Below are positions 21,095 to 30,981 of a stretch of 31,130 bases of DNA, one piece after another. Every line of letters starts with the position of its first letter. Positions within the stretch are counted from its first letter, which is position 1. This stretch comes from Paraglomus occultum (taxonomy: Eukaryota > Glomeromycota > Glomeromycetes > Paraglomerales > Paraglomeraceae). The position numbers and the translations under genes are program-made. The DNA lies in NCBI GenBank assembly GCA_910592205.1, contig CAJVPJ010000279.1, positions 1 to 31,130 of the forward strand, written 5' to 3'. The notes under the pieces were generated by a model. The model worked only from the letters and a program-made list of their open reading frames with translations. It ran no database searches and had not been told where the DNA came from.

Positions 21095-22305
21095 TGATGG
21101 CTCGAATGACAGTATGAGTCACGGTATGTGGAGGAATGGTAAGCTAGATATAAGGAAAAACAAAAGATTTTATTTCAGACATAGAATGATAATTGTAACA
21201 CAAGTTTAAAAGAAGCAAGGAAACCAGTTTTATGTGTTAAAACAAATAATTGAAATTATCGGAATTCTCTTTCTGTTTGTAATCTACCTGATCGTTTCTT
21301 CTTTTTTATATAACCCTTTGTTCTGTTCGCATTTGCTTAATTATTCACACTAGCACTCGCATGTCTTGCAACTTATTTTTATTCTTCTTATTTTATTATT
21401 TACACTTGCTGGGATGCTGCGTGATTTTTAGATTATAATAAGATTGGAATATTCGAATTGATGTGTAAAAAAAATTGGCGAAATCAAACAAAAAACAAGA
21501 TAAATTAAAAAGATCGCAACCAAGTGAATGAAAACAAATATGCTCCCTTTCAATTGCCAGCTGCTATTTGTTCTCACTTCCAATTCTTAGATTCAGGGTT
21601 TAGCCATATTAATACCTGTAATGCAACACACATAAAAATATACTTTTCAGCCTTTAAGCCCACTTGCTTTCTCCATTATCCATTTTGTACTCCCAAGCAT
21701 TTGAATTAACGTTTTTGGCGGATAGTTGGGAGGGAAAATCAAGTGACCCTGAAATGGAAATTATGACGTAAGGATTTCGTCATGTAAGTTGGAGTGCAGA
21801 TAAAAGAATTTATGGTAACATAAAATACACATTAACTCAAACAATCTGCAATAATCAATTGGGTAACCTTCACCGATTTCTTTCCCCCCATCGTCATAAT
21901 ACAGCTTTCCTGGAAAAAAAGGGAAACTCCAACAAACAAACTCACTGCTAACAGCCCAAATATATTCATACGTCCCCTCAGTAACTGCCAACTCACCACA
22001 CTGACCAACAACACTCTTCCGCAGTAGACTCTTCTGTTCTTACTTCAAAGGTATTACCATTTACCCTCCACCGAGTTTCAAGTTGAAAATTTGACAGCTT
22101 ACCTATACTATAAGTGTATATACTAATTTTATTGACAGCTGTAGATGTAAATACTATTATACTTGTCAAATACCATCATTACATTACTTGCTTACACACA
22201 CATACTTGACACACATACACATACAGACTCTCCACTCACCACACACAGACTTCGCCCCCCCCACCTCTCTAACAGCACAGCTATAGCATATAAACTTGTT
22301 ATAAT
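21095..22305. other. Intergenic region, 3' end of MPN gene and bZIP promoter
   Basis: About 1.2 kb without a credible gene. Short T-rich and A-rich tracts fill 21240-21510. A CA-rich, pyrimidine-biased tract (22193-22270, many ACACAC/ACATAC strings) ends some 35 bases before the bZIP start and is probably 5' untranslated or core promoter sequence. Confidence 0.5.
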
Positions 22306-24093
22306 ATGGCAACGACTACGGAAATCTCTTCTACCGATTCAATTTCTGGTCGAGACATTTTATTTAAGACGCCAGGTCTTCTAGACGATAGCAATAAGGA
22401 TGCTCCGCACACAATAACCGATCAAACGCCCACCCGATTTTTGGCTCGATGTTCTAAACTAGACTTGGAACCCAATCCATTCGAACAAAGTTTCTCCCAT
22501 ATAACTCCACTAGGAGATACCCCCGGCACCAACAGTCCTAAACCAAGCCTCCCTCCAGTAGCAGAAATTACCAGTCCAGCAGCAGGAGGAACGAGTGCAT
22601 CCGAAAGATATGGCTGGAATTTACAATCACTCCGTTCCGGTCCATTATCTCCCGCAATGTTGGGAGGACCTCAGAACTATGATGGCATCGGCGTAACAGC
22701 AAATGGCCGCACCGGTACCACTCCTCTCGGTTTCCAATCTTTTGAATCCCCTCGATCGGCTGCTCTCTATGGCGCACAGTCACTTGCTCTTGCATCAGCA
22801 TTTAACAATTCATCAAATACACTGAAGCCTGGTGGTGGACTAATGGCTGGCCAGTTCGGGCCCAAGGTAATCATTTTACAATTCATTTGTATAATGACCC
22901 GTTACAAACCTTGGTATCGTATTGGCAGACTTGTTTAGTTGAGCATGTATCATCAAAAGCACTCTAACAAAGTTTACAAACATTCAGGCTGTGTCTAATG
23001 TGAATGGGGCAGCCGTTGTCAGTACGCAGAACGGATCAGAAATTAATAATGAGGGTGAGTGAGTTGGCATAGAGTGAACAAAGAGAGGGGAGATGAAATT
23101 GAAAGTGACAGAGTAGGCATCTTGTGGAGATTGATATCATGAAATTCAGCATTGTAACCGAGATAACAATCATTATTTTTTTTAAGACGTAGTACCCACA
23201 AAGACAGAACGAGAAGATTATGGATCGAACGCAATCACAAATTCGACGACATCATCTACTCGCTCAAGATCGACAAAGTCTAAAACAAATGGTGTTCGAC
23301 CACCCAGCCCGACAGACCACAACTCCACAGAATCTGAAGACGAAAGCGACGAAGCCCAGTCCAACGCAGGAAACGATGCATATACAAATTCACCAAAGAA
23401 TTCAAAGACGAATCATCGCCGCAAGGCGTCCGAAGATCTTACGGATCAGCCTGCACAAAAGAAGAGCAATCAAAAGACAAAAAATGATTTATCTGATGCG
23501 GAGAAACGGAAAAACTTTTTGGAAAGAAATCGCCAAGGCATGACTATTATAACTAGCATTTGTTCATGGTTTTCGTTATTTTAGTTGACCGTTCGATGCA
23601 ACGGATGCGACATTCTATGCATGGGTCCCGTACGCTAATTTTTTTTTTTTTTCATTATTCCTCGTCCCGTTAAGCCGCCCTCAAATGTCGCCAACGTAAG
23701 AAACAGTGGCTCGCCAATCTCCAAGCCAAGGTCGAATATCTGACTAACGAGAATGAACAGTTGCAAAGTCAAGCAACATCTCTTCGTGAAGAGATTCTTA
23801 ATCTGAAGACATTGCTGCTTGCGCACAAAGATTGTCCAATTGCTCAAGCAAATGGAGTTTTGGGCATTGAAGCACTCGCGCATTCGCAAGCAGGCATAAC
23901 AGCACTTCACGGAGTACCGATAGGTATGAACATGGGTATGTTGCAGAATACCATACCAAATGTACACGCACCAAATCTTGCGACAGGCGTTGGAGTGCCG
24001 AGTGTTCAGCAATCGGTGAATGTACCTTCTCACATACAAGTACAGCCGCATATTAGTAATCACGTCAATGGGCCTGGGTTTATGAGAATGTAA
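22306..24093 (+). CDS. Atf1-type ATF/CREB bZIP stress transcription factor
   Basis: Four exons (22306-22866, 22988-23054, 23187-23537, 23675-24093) join in frame to 465 residues. The N-terminal half has KLDLEPNPFEQSFSH, the OSA-type signature of fungal Aft1/Atf1 proteins, then Pro/Ser-rich segments with SP/TP sites (GPLSPAMLGG, TPLGDTPGTNSP) that fit targets of a stress MAP kinase. The bZIP begins DAEKRKNFLERNRQAALKCR and continues RQRKKQWLANLQAKVEYL with leucine heptads (NEQLQ, LREEILNLKTLL). The basic-region core NRQAALKCR is canonical for ATF/CREB factors. HKDCPIA follows the zipper as in Atf1 relatives, then a Gly/Asn/Val-rich tail. The intron splitting Q from AALKCR begins with GC rather than GT. 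Expected role: a CRE-binding regulator of osmotic and oxidative stress responses. Confidence 0.93.
23538..23674 (+). other. Apparent GC-AG intron inside the bZIP basic region
   Basis: The flanking codons CAA-G and CC-GCC-CTC restore the invariant NRQAALKCR only if the intron runs from GCATGAC (23538) to the AG at 23673-23674. No GT near the exon end keeps this frame. The T-rich run at 23641-23652 supplies a normal polypyrimidine tract. All other introns I placed in this gene start with GT. Confidence 0.75.
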
Positions 24094-26983
24094 TGGTGGA
24101 AGATTTACAAGTTGATGAAGAGTCTTATACTAGATAATAGTTTGGCTATGTTATATAAAATGTTTTTGTAGATGGTGTTTTTTTTTTTTTTTTACTTTTT
24201 ATTTTTTTTTCCTCTCGTTTTTGGGATGGTTTGGGTGGGAAGGGCGATGGGGGCTTTTGCGTTTTCTTTTTCTGTTGTATTGATGTTGATGACGGTGGGT
24301 TTCTTTTTTCTTTTCTTTTTTCTTTTCATTTACGAAATGGTACGATTAGCAAAAATAACTTTGCCGTTCTCGCGGACATTATAAAACTTTGACGATCGAG
24401 TGGGAATAATTTCCCGTTCTCGTCGGCGGTGTTTTTTATATAGGCTAAAGATGTCAGATGCTTAAACTGAATTTATTTGTTCCTTCCTTTTTGTTGTTGT
24501 TTTTTAGTCATGTTTTGATCTTTTTGTTTATCAGTTTTCTTCTTTACATAGTTTTTTCACATTGTACAGTTTCATACTTTTTTTTCTCTTTTCTGAATTG
24601 ATTTGAATTATTATATATGATCGGATGCTATAATGACGGCATACGCATGTATTGCAATTTTCAAGTTTTTTTGAAGCAAAGCAAATAGTGCGCATTTGTT
24701 TGATTGGATTGACATCTGGTATCGTCAGGTTGATCGATCTATCGTCTATCACACACGCACAATTAATTGAAAATAAAAAAAAAATAAAAAAAATAATGTA
24801 TACGTTGATTATTATGTTGACATTCTATGTTATGTAACAGTCACAATTGAAACTTTGCGATGATCATTTCCAAAAGTATGTTAGTTGACTTGTTTTAGAA
24901 CAATAATGGGATTGTTCTATGTTGGGAACGTTCGAAAGGGAACAAATCGATGGGGGGGGGTTGTTGGGGGGTAGGATGAATGTTTGTAATGAAGAGCAAG
25001 GGCCCAAAATGTAAAATATGGAAACTTTAACGAGTTACAGCAATGTGTCTTTATGTTACATAAATAAATTCCATAACCATAGCTATTGTGCCTTAATATG
25101 TCTCGTTATCTTGCATATCTGGTGAAGTATTAGGAATAGCTTGTGTTCTGTATCAACGTTTGGATCAAAAGATAAAATCAGGCTCTCGCGCCTCTTATCT
25201 CATCAATCTTACGAGCCATAGTTAGTTCGAATAGATGACAACCTATTTAGCCGCAGCCAATTCATAGGCCTTTCCGTAAATGGGATACATACTTGCAATA
25301 AAAAATGGAAAAAAGACGCCGCTTTGTTTATTGTGTTTGTTTGTTTTATAGTAATTATCTCCATTCGTCGTCTCAACAGTCAAACATGTGTGGAATGTAT
25401 TCCAACATCGCAAGTCAAGCAGAGCTTTATCGTTTTCGACACAAAGGTGTTGTGCGTGTTGTGAAAAATATTATACACTTTCCAAGCCCATGCTTTTTTT
25501 GAATAGATCGGTTTATAGATAGATACAAATTATGACGTATTATGCTCCTAATTTCTGCGTAACTCGGATGCGGATAGTACCACAACAGATCGGTCATGCA
25601 ATATTACACAACCGCGTACACAAACTCGGTGTGTTCCTTTATTATAATAAACGGGTCATTTTCTATAATATGAAATACATTATTGATCCGGTAAATTATT
25701 TGATATGATTGCGAACCACTAATTCCTATATCGCTTCTTATCCCATGGATATTTGTTATTCGTTCAAGATGAGGCGTGCGTTTGAATAGACACTAGTTTT
25801 ATTTAGTACTGGGCGAGAGCGGTTTACTATTCTAGAAGAGTACTATTCCTAGTATATTAGGTAATTAAAATGCTTTGTCCCAACGGAATTCATGGGACAT
25901 ATGATTTCAAATGTTACGGGATCTCAAATAAGGGAGGACAGAAGCGATGATGTAATCATTGATTATTATCGAGCGTACAAATACAGAAAATTGAGATGAT
26001 TAGTAGATGCAGTTTTAACTGTCTGTCTGCATGATTATATTAATTAATATCAATGCTTTGAAATATCGCTTTGGTCTTGTACAATAGCCTTTGTCAGTAT
26101 CGTACAAGTTGTACCCGGGTACTGGGGGGAGTACCAGAACCAGTGCGGTACAATATACTCCCAACCTATACCGATACCGGCTAAGGATTAATGCCTACCC
26201 CGATCGACACAAGTTTTTAGTTGAAAGGTCTTTAAATACAAATACTAAATTTAACCAAAAGTGGCCAAACCACAGCTCTGCGTAGAGTTGACTCTCCCGC
26301 AATTGTTGACTTTATGCAAATTTTGATTATGCTTTTGTGCAATTCTCGTTAGTGTGTTCTTAACGTTGGGTTTTTTCATGTAAATAAACTTTAGTTAGTA
26401 AGATTGGCTATTGACAACCAAGTGTTGGCATCAACGCTTGTCATACAAATGTCAAGCGTTTTAGTAAATATTTACTTTTTACAAAAGCTGGTGTTGACAG
26501 CCTTTTCTACTGACATCGTTCAAAAGGAGAAAATACATAAACCTCGAACGTTTCAACTGTTTCAGAATCCGTAACCGTAACGCATTTATAATCAGTAATA
26601 GTAATAGTAAGAATAATGAACACGCAATCTGTCGGCATCAGAGCTTATTGTAAAAACACGACCCGTATTTATATTCTGTTTTAGAAAAACCGAACTATAA
26701 AATCTTTCCAACATCAATATTTAACCTATAAAAGAAGCGAACAACAAATTATTCAAAAAATGCTTACAAAATTAGATTTACTGTTACACACCGATCGCTA
26801 ATTAATACTTCTTCATAATTAAATGTCGCTTTGGTTTCGGATTTGCAGTAAATTTCCCTGAGTGCAACGTCGATTTGTTCTTACGAGCCATCCAGTTAAA
26901 CGCAAATAATTACGGGTATAGATATTTTACTGGGCAAGGATCGTCTATGTAAATGTATCAACTGCAAAATAAATAAGCACAAG
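24094..26983. other. Long AT-rich intergenic region, no gene seen
   Basis: Nearly 2.9 kb with no supportable gene. It holds T-rich homopolymer runs (24178-24215, 24300-24330), a short G-rich string with two runs of eight and six G (24952-24971), a GTAC-rich patch with several overlapping GTACC/GGTAC strings (about 26092-26180), and the small palindromic elements described separately. The first part is presumably the 3' untranslated region of the bZIP gene. Confidence 0.5.
26403..26505. repeat. Cluster of overlapping hairpin arms, possible tiny MITE
   Basis: Three related arms lie in a row: CAAGTGTTG (26419-26427), CAACGCTTG (26432-26440) and CAAGCGTT (26453-26460). The middle arm can pair with the first (one mismatch) or perfectly over eight bases with the third, where CAT/ATG inside extends the stem. 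A 14-base palindrome AGTAAATATTTACT follows at about 26463. Imperfect outer ends (GGCTATTGACAACC against the reverse complement of GGTGTTGACAGCC) suggest a short inverted-repeat element of about 100 bases. Confidence 0.4.
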
Positions 26984-27112
26984 ATGCAATTGAATATTCC
27001 CAATATATTTTTATTTGCGATTTTCGTCGCCGTGTTTGTGGTCTATACGTTTGCTTATCAAAGCATACCGAAACTTAAAAAAGATAAAAAAAGAAAACCG
27101 TCCAATGCATAA
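26984..27112 (+). CDS. Possible 42-residue membrane-anchored small protein
   Basis: The frame from the ATG at 26984 reads MQLNIPNIF, then a clear single hydrophobic segment (FLFAIFVAVFVVYTFAY), then a basic tail (KLKKDKKRKPSNA), and ends with TAA immediately followed by TGA. This is the layout of a small tail- or signal-anchored protein. I know no matching family, and the length makes chance possible. A downstream splice to the exon at about 27257 was considered, but the tandem stops prevent a simple join. Confidence 0.35.
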   Translation: MQLNIPNIFLFAIFVAVFVVYTFAYQSIPKLKKDKKRKPSNA

Positions 27113-27256
27113 TGAAGCGGAATGGAGAAGTGGAGCCCAAAGTAAAGGTTTGTAAACTATTTCGTGAGAATGACACGCTATGTTAAGACGTGTAAGTATA
27201 TTGTTGTATTTCAGGGTTAAACTCATTGCTTTATAAAACCTGAATTTTCTAACTAG

Positions 27257-27516
27257 GGCAAGCATCTGTGCAAAGTTGCGGATCTGAATGCTATACCGAA
27301 ACTGAAACCCTCTGGGTTGAATTTACTCCTTGGAAAAAGAGAAACGTTCTCCTGCACAAATGTACAATATTATTAGACAAAATCGAAGCGAAAGAAAATC
27401 GAAAAAATTCTAGTAGCAGTAGCAGAAATCTATTTTTGAGTAGTGCTAACAGAGAAATAATTCGCGATGGCAGTAGTTTCAAAAATAACGATAACAATAA
27501 TGATGATATTAGTTAA
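27257..27516 (+). CDS. Possible exon, two competing frames
   Basis: After an acceptor-like AACTAG (ending at 27256) one frame runs about 86 codons (CYTETETLWVEFTPWKKRN, then KENRKNSSSSSRN and an Asn/Asp-rich end DNNNDDIS) to a stop at 27514-27516. The overlapping frame one base away is also protein-like for about 40 codons (CKVADLNAIPKLKPSG) and could be joined to an upstream ATG at about 27111 (MKRNGEVEPKVK) across a GTTTGT donor. I cannot decide between them. Neither matches a family I know. Confidence 0.25.
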
Positions 27517-27582
27517 TATCCGCGAGCCCAAAGAATAGGAGTAGTTATTGTCTTCCGAGACAGGCTTTGGGTCTGACTACTT

Positions 27583-27605
27583 CTAGTACTCTGATCAAGT
27601 ACTAG
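27583..27605. repeat. Perfect short hairpin (8-base stem, 7-base loop)
   Basis: CTAGTACT-CTGATCA-AGTACTAG forms a perfect stem-loop. It sits in an otherwise unassigned strip just before the inverted 38-base motif. A structured RNA or terminator role is only a possibility. Confidence 0.4.
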
Positions 27606-27825
27606 TTTCCCTCCCATGCAAGCTTGCGGTTATTTAACATGGGGCAGACTGCAACAAAACCAGACAGAGTGAATATTTGAATACATGAGTTAAAAATAGC
27701 TGATGTAGCTAATTATAATGTAACTGTTATGTGATTATCAGAAAATGATTGCTGCATGGAGATGTCCTACATATACATAAACTTGTTTTATTTCCAAAAG
27801 TCAATAACATGATATGACCAACAAT

Positions 27826-28982
27826 TTATTCCTCAGGATAGTCTTCATATGGTTTGAGTGTTCTAGCTTCTTTTGTGTCCCTTTTAGTATCAGCCAGCAT
27901 TGGTGATGTCTGTTGTTGTGTATGAAAATACATACTCAATGCATTGTTTTCTTGGTAACGTTTTTGACTACGAGATTTGGCAAGAACTTGACCTGAAGTC
28001 AGCTTCAATATCCCAAGGCTATTTCCTGTTTTTTCTAGCCCATTCTAAGAAATAAGAACTAGATCAACAAGCATGAAGAACCTGTAACAATGTACAAATT
28101 GTTAATACACTACCTTCAAGTCCCATAAAAGTGGCAGCAAAGTGATCAACCCATTCTTGTAGTCCCAATATAATGGGAGCTTGGCACATCCAATGAAATA
28201 CATTCTAAAGAGTTCTGAGACTGGGCAGTCCATTGCCCAGATCTCAATATCTAAGCCTGATCACGAACAAAATCAGTATACGTAAAACTGGTAAAATTCT
28301 ATTTTTACAATCTTACCATGTGTCTGGATAAAGTATACACGAAGCCGGCGTATCACTGCAAAGCTCCCCTGGCAATATTTCATATCAGCAGCAATGCCAT
28401 TGAGGAGGTCTCTCATCCCCCAGTAACCCCGCACATGATCTTTGATGTAGCGGGGTAGATCTCGGACATTGGGTCCCCCCGTCATCTCCACAAGCCCCAC
28501 CTCAGTATCATCAATAACAAATAATCCATCAACCTTTTGGCCCAGTTAATTACCAAAATCTACCAACTGCGCCTGCTTCATTACTGGTGTCTCAATAATT
28601 TCGTCTGGCATTCCCTCAGATACTGTTTCTTGAGATGACATTGCTGGATCACCTGTTAAATTGTTTCTCAACAAGCTGTTCAAAGAAAAATATTCAATGA
28701 TCAATTCAAGTCACAAATACCCAAAAAAAAACAAACAAACGCTTATTACTTAGCCGTCTTCCTCTCAAAATGATCCCTCAAAGCTGTGGCTCCCGTTGTA
28801 AATGCTGCACTTTCTACACTGAACTATATTTCACGAAGAATCGGAAGAGGATTAGCACAACAGCCTACAAATAATCAAAGCAATTAACACAACTTACAGT
28901 ATCCACTCGATTAGCAACGGTTAGTCCAGCCAACTCTTTCATATACTTGGACCACAAATTGACATTCGAATCGTTTTTATGA
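27826..28982 (-). pseudogene. Broken spliced gene of unrecognised, possibly element-borne family
   Basis: The last three exons join cleanly (28500 region to about 28317, about 28260-28114, and 28044-27826). They read EVGLVEMTGGPNVRDLPRYI, GYWGMRDLLNGIAADM, VYFIQTHGLDIEIWAMDCP, LFRMYFIGCAKLPLYWDYK and a charged end (RSQKRYQENN to YEDYPEE). Upstream pieces in the right order include LWSKYMKELAGLTVANRVDT (about 28974-28900), SVESAAFTTGATALRDHFER and MSSQETVSEGMPDEII. The reading meets a TAA at about 28548 (after VDFGN) and a TAG near 28830, so this copy is broken. The E-(V/M)-x-GGP...K-D pattern loosely recalls fungal repeat-borne proteins with a possible nuclease-like fold. That is weak inference and I give it no name. 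Confidence 0.5.
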
Positions 28983-29100
28983 CAATCCTCATTCAGGAGA
29001 GAAGGGGAAATGTGTTAGAAAACTTTCCAATGTGGCAAATATCAGGACATCACCCAGTTACAATTCGGCCAAATCATGTGCATTCAGCACTTCCCCCACT

Positions 29101-29266
29101 CCCAGCAAACACACGGTTTGTCTTCTGTAACGACGTTACTCGGCACCCGGCCGCAGGGGTATGGTTTGTGCCTTACATATACAATTGTCACAGAGCCCAC
29201 TTCCAGCAAACACACGGTTTGTCATCTGTAACAACGTTACTCGGCTACCCGGCCGCAGGGATATGA
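29101..29266 (+). repeat. Direct repeat pair, about 63 bases per unit
   Basis: CCAGCAAACACACGGTTTGT begins the units at 29102 and 29202. Both run on through TAAC(G/A)ACGTTACTCGGC to CCCGGCCGCAGG, with a few substitutions. The GC-rich core stands out from the AT-rich surroundings. The pair interrupts the region where upstream exons of the neighbouring minus-strand pseudogene would be expected. Confidence 0.7.
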
Positions 29267-29305
29267 CAATTGATTGGCATTTCATTTCCGGCATAAAATT
29301 TTTAC

Positions 29306-29557
29306 CTTAAGAGATGTCATCATAAGAACTGCATGTTGATGGCAAGGGCTAGAGTGCGGCAATCTCATAAGAACTCTTAGTTCGGCAGCAAGCGAATGGT
29401 GCGCGTTCCACTTGGTTGCCTCTGGTATTTGTTGTATGAAAAACATGTCCCAGTCACAGAGACCTCCCCATCGCGAGGGATCTCTATTCCAGAAGCCTTT
29501 AGAGAGATAGTTAACATCACGGAATAGGACTGAGACATAACTACGAAGGTCCTGCAA
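29306..29557 (-). pseudogene. Orphan exon-like frame, unknown protein
   Basis: A continuous minus-strand frame reads MQDLRSYVSVLFRDVNYLSK, then GFWNRDPSRWGGLCDWDMFF, IPEATKWNAHHSLAAELRV and MMTSLK before a GTAAAAAT donor-like site. It has a natural amino-acid composition and may be an upstream exon of the broken gene at 27826-28982, from which it is separated by the direct-repeat pair. No family is recognised. Confidence 0.35.
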
Positions 29558-29924
29558 AAAAAAAGACTCACTAGGGAAACGCAGAGAATTTCAGATGGCA
29601 GAGACATTGCAAATTTCGCAAATTCGACTTTCGCGATTACGTGAACGCGTGTATTTACAGCGGAATTCACATGATCAATGATCTGTGTGTCCTCATCATA
29701 CTGGGAGTTGACTAATTTTTGTTGGCATACTACATTAATAGAGATAGTGACAATTAGAAATTATATTACAAAAGTTAGGAGTTACTAAATAAAGATTTGA
29801 ATATCACGGAGTAATCGCTAAACATAAAAAAGTCAATGAAAAATTCTAATTAGAACAACTCCATCGAATATGATAAAGCAATGCGCGTTTCTTGAAGACA
29901 GGTTGTAATTGCGGTTGCTCAAAA

Positions 29925-30565
29925 AGAATTCTAAAAGAAAAATACGTGAAGCGTTTCAAGCTCTCTCTAGATCCGAACAAGATATATTTGTAATGGCCCA
30001 GCTGAAAGCAATGAATGGTGGAGAAATAATTGCCAGTCGGCGTCTTAAAAGGAAAACGCGTACTAATAAGAGAACGTTTTATTATTGAGATCGAATTATG
30101 CCGTTTTGTCAAAGACGTATCTAAACATGTTAGGTATTGGTCGCACTCTCTTCGAAAACGTCAGAATCATGGTAACATAAAACGAATGCCGCGATGAAAA
30201 ACCAAAATAACCATTGATATAACTATTGCTATCGCTGTGAAGAATTTTCTCGAGAATTATGCTGATTACCAAGAAATGTCAATCGCATTACTCAATCGCT
30301 TACACCATTGCCAGCCAAAACGAGTTATAAATCAGTTTACCGTGATTTTATTGCAGGTCTCGAAAATGATAGCACATTAAAATCGTTAAAATATGACGCA
30401 TTTCGCAAGTTATGGCACCAATTAACGCCTTATATTCAAATAATGAGTCCGTGAACGGATTTATGTAATACTTGTCAACGTTTTCGGAATGGCTTACAGT
30501 ACAACGCTTGCAAGGAAGAAGAGGCAAAAGACTTAAAAAATTCAAAAGAACATCTTAAGAAAGCA
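29925..30565 (+). pseudogene. Broken dispersed coding repeat, copy B (no MITE)
   Basis: Colinear with copy A but lacking the 724-base insertion. The leader reads KNSKRKIREAFQALSRSEQD and IIASRRLKRKTRTNKRTFYY. Then come TYLNMLGIG at about 30120, KTKITIDITIAIAVKNFLEN at about 30200, a frame with TDLCNTCQRFRNGLQYNA at about 30456-30510 and KEEEAKDLKNSKEHLKKA up to about 30564. Stops and frameshifts separate the pieces. TDLCNTCQ keeps a Cys pair that could bind zinc. The family is not recognised by name; a transposon-encoded protein is likely given its repetition and adjacent inverted end. Confidence 0.6.
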
Positions 30566-30885
30566 TGTCTACTTTTTATGAACACCAAATAAACTCTTTA
30601 CAAAAACAATTAAATGAAGCCGAATGAACTATTCAAGAGGAACGAGAAGCTCATGAGAATTTTATGGAGTAGTCTGAGGAATGAAGTAAAAGGCAAAAAC
30701 AGGAGTTATTGGATCGAATAAAAGAGCTAGAAACGGAAGTAGAAAGATTAAAAAAGCAAACTCCACAAGAATTAGTTGATAAACTAAATGCTAAAGAAAA
30801 GGAAATTAAGGAGTTAGAAGTTCAATTACAACAGTTCCAACAACAAAATGGTCGATTAATCGCTCAAATTGAGGTTAAAAAATGA
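30565..30885 (+). pseudogene. Coiled-coil protein pseudogene, 107 codons with three stops
   Basis: A single frame from the ATG at 30565 (MSTFYEHQINSLQKQLNEAE) to the TGA at 30883 has strong heptad character throughout (ELLDRIKELETEVERLKKQ, KEKEIKELEVQLQQFQQQN). It is cut by three in-frame stops at 30625 (TGA), 30670 (TAG) and 30682 (TGA) with no frameshift. All three are one C-to-T step from a sense codon (CGA or CAG). It continues, one frame over, from the preceding broken coding repeat, so it may be the C-terminal coiled coil of the same protein. Confidence 0.6.
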
Positions 30886-30981
30886 CCTTGATTGAAAATA
30901 AGGAAGTAATTAAAAAAATTAAAAGATACCTGAGTAATGCCAGATGTTCACTTTGTCTGGTTTTGTTGCAGTCTGCCCCAT

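Larger units (their letters stand above)
27639..30981. mobile_element. Candidate 3.34-kb transposon relic with 38-base inverted ends
   Basis: ATGGGGCAGACTGCAACAAA begins the left end at 27639. The reverse complement of the right end (30981 backward) starts with the same 20 bases and continues to match for about 38 bases with three differences (GACAGAGTGAATATTTG against GACAAAGTGAACATCTG). Between them lie a broken spliced minus-strand gene, a broken plus-strand coding repeat and a coiled-coil pseudogene. A similar right end follows copy A of the coding repeat at 15032-15067. Matching inverted ends around two opposed genes suggest one element, but no target-site duplication is visible, so two independent solo ends remain possible. 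Confidence 0.5.

Noticed and set aside
24952-24985. Possible G-quadruplex
   Set aside because: Only two long G runs and no four well-separated tracts; likely low-complexity sequence.
26091-26285. GTAC-rich frame of 64 codons
   Set aside because: The amino-acid pattern follows the repetitive GTACC/GGTAC strings; no start context, splice or family support.
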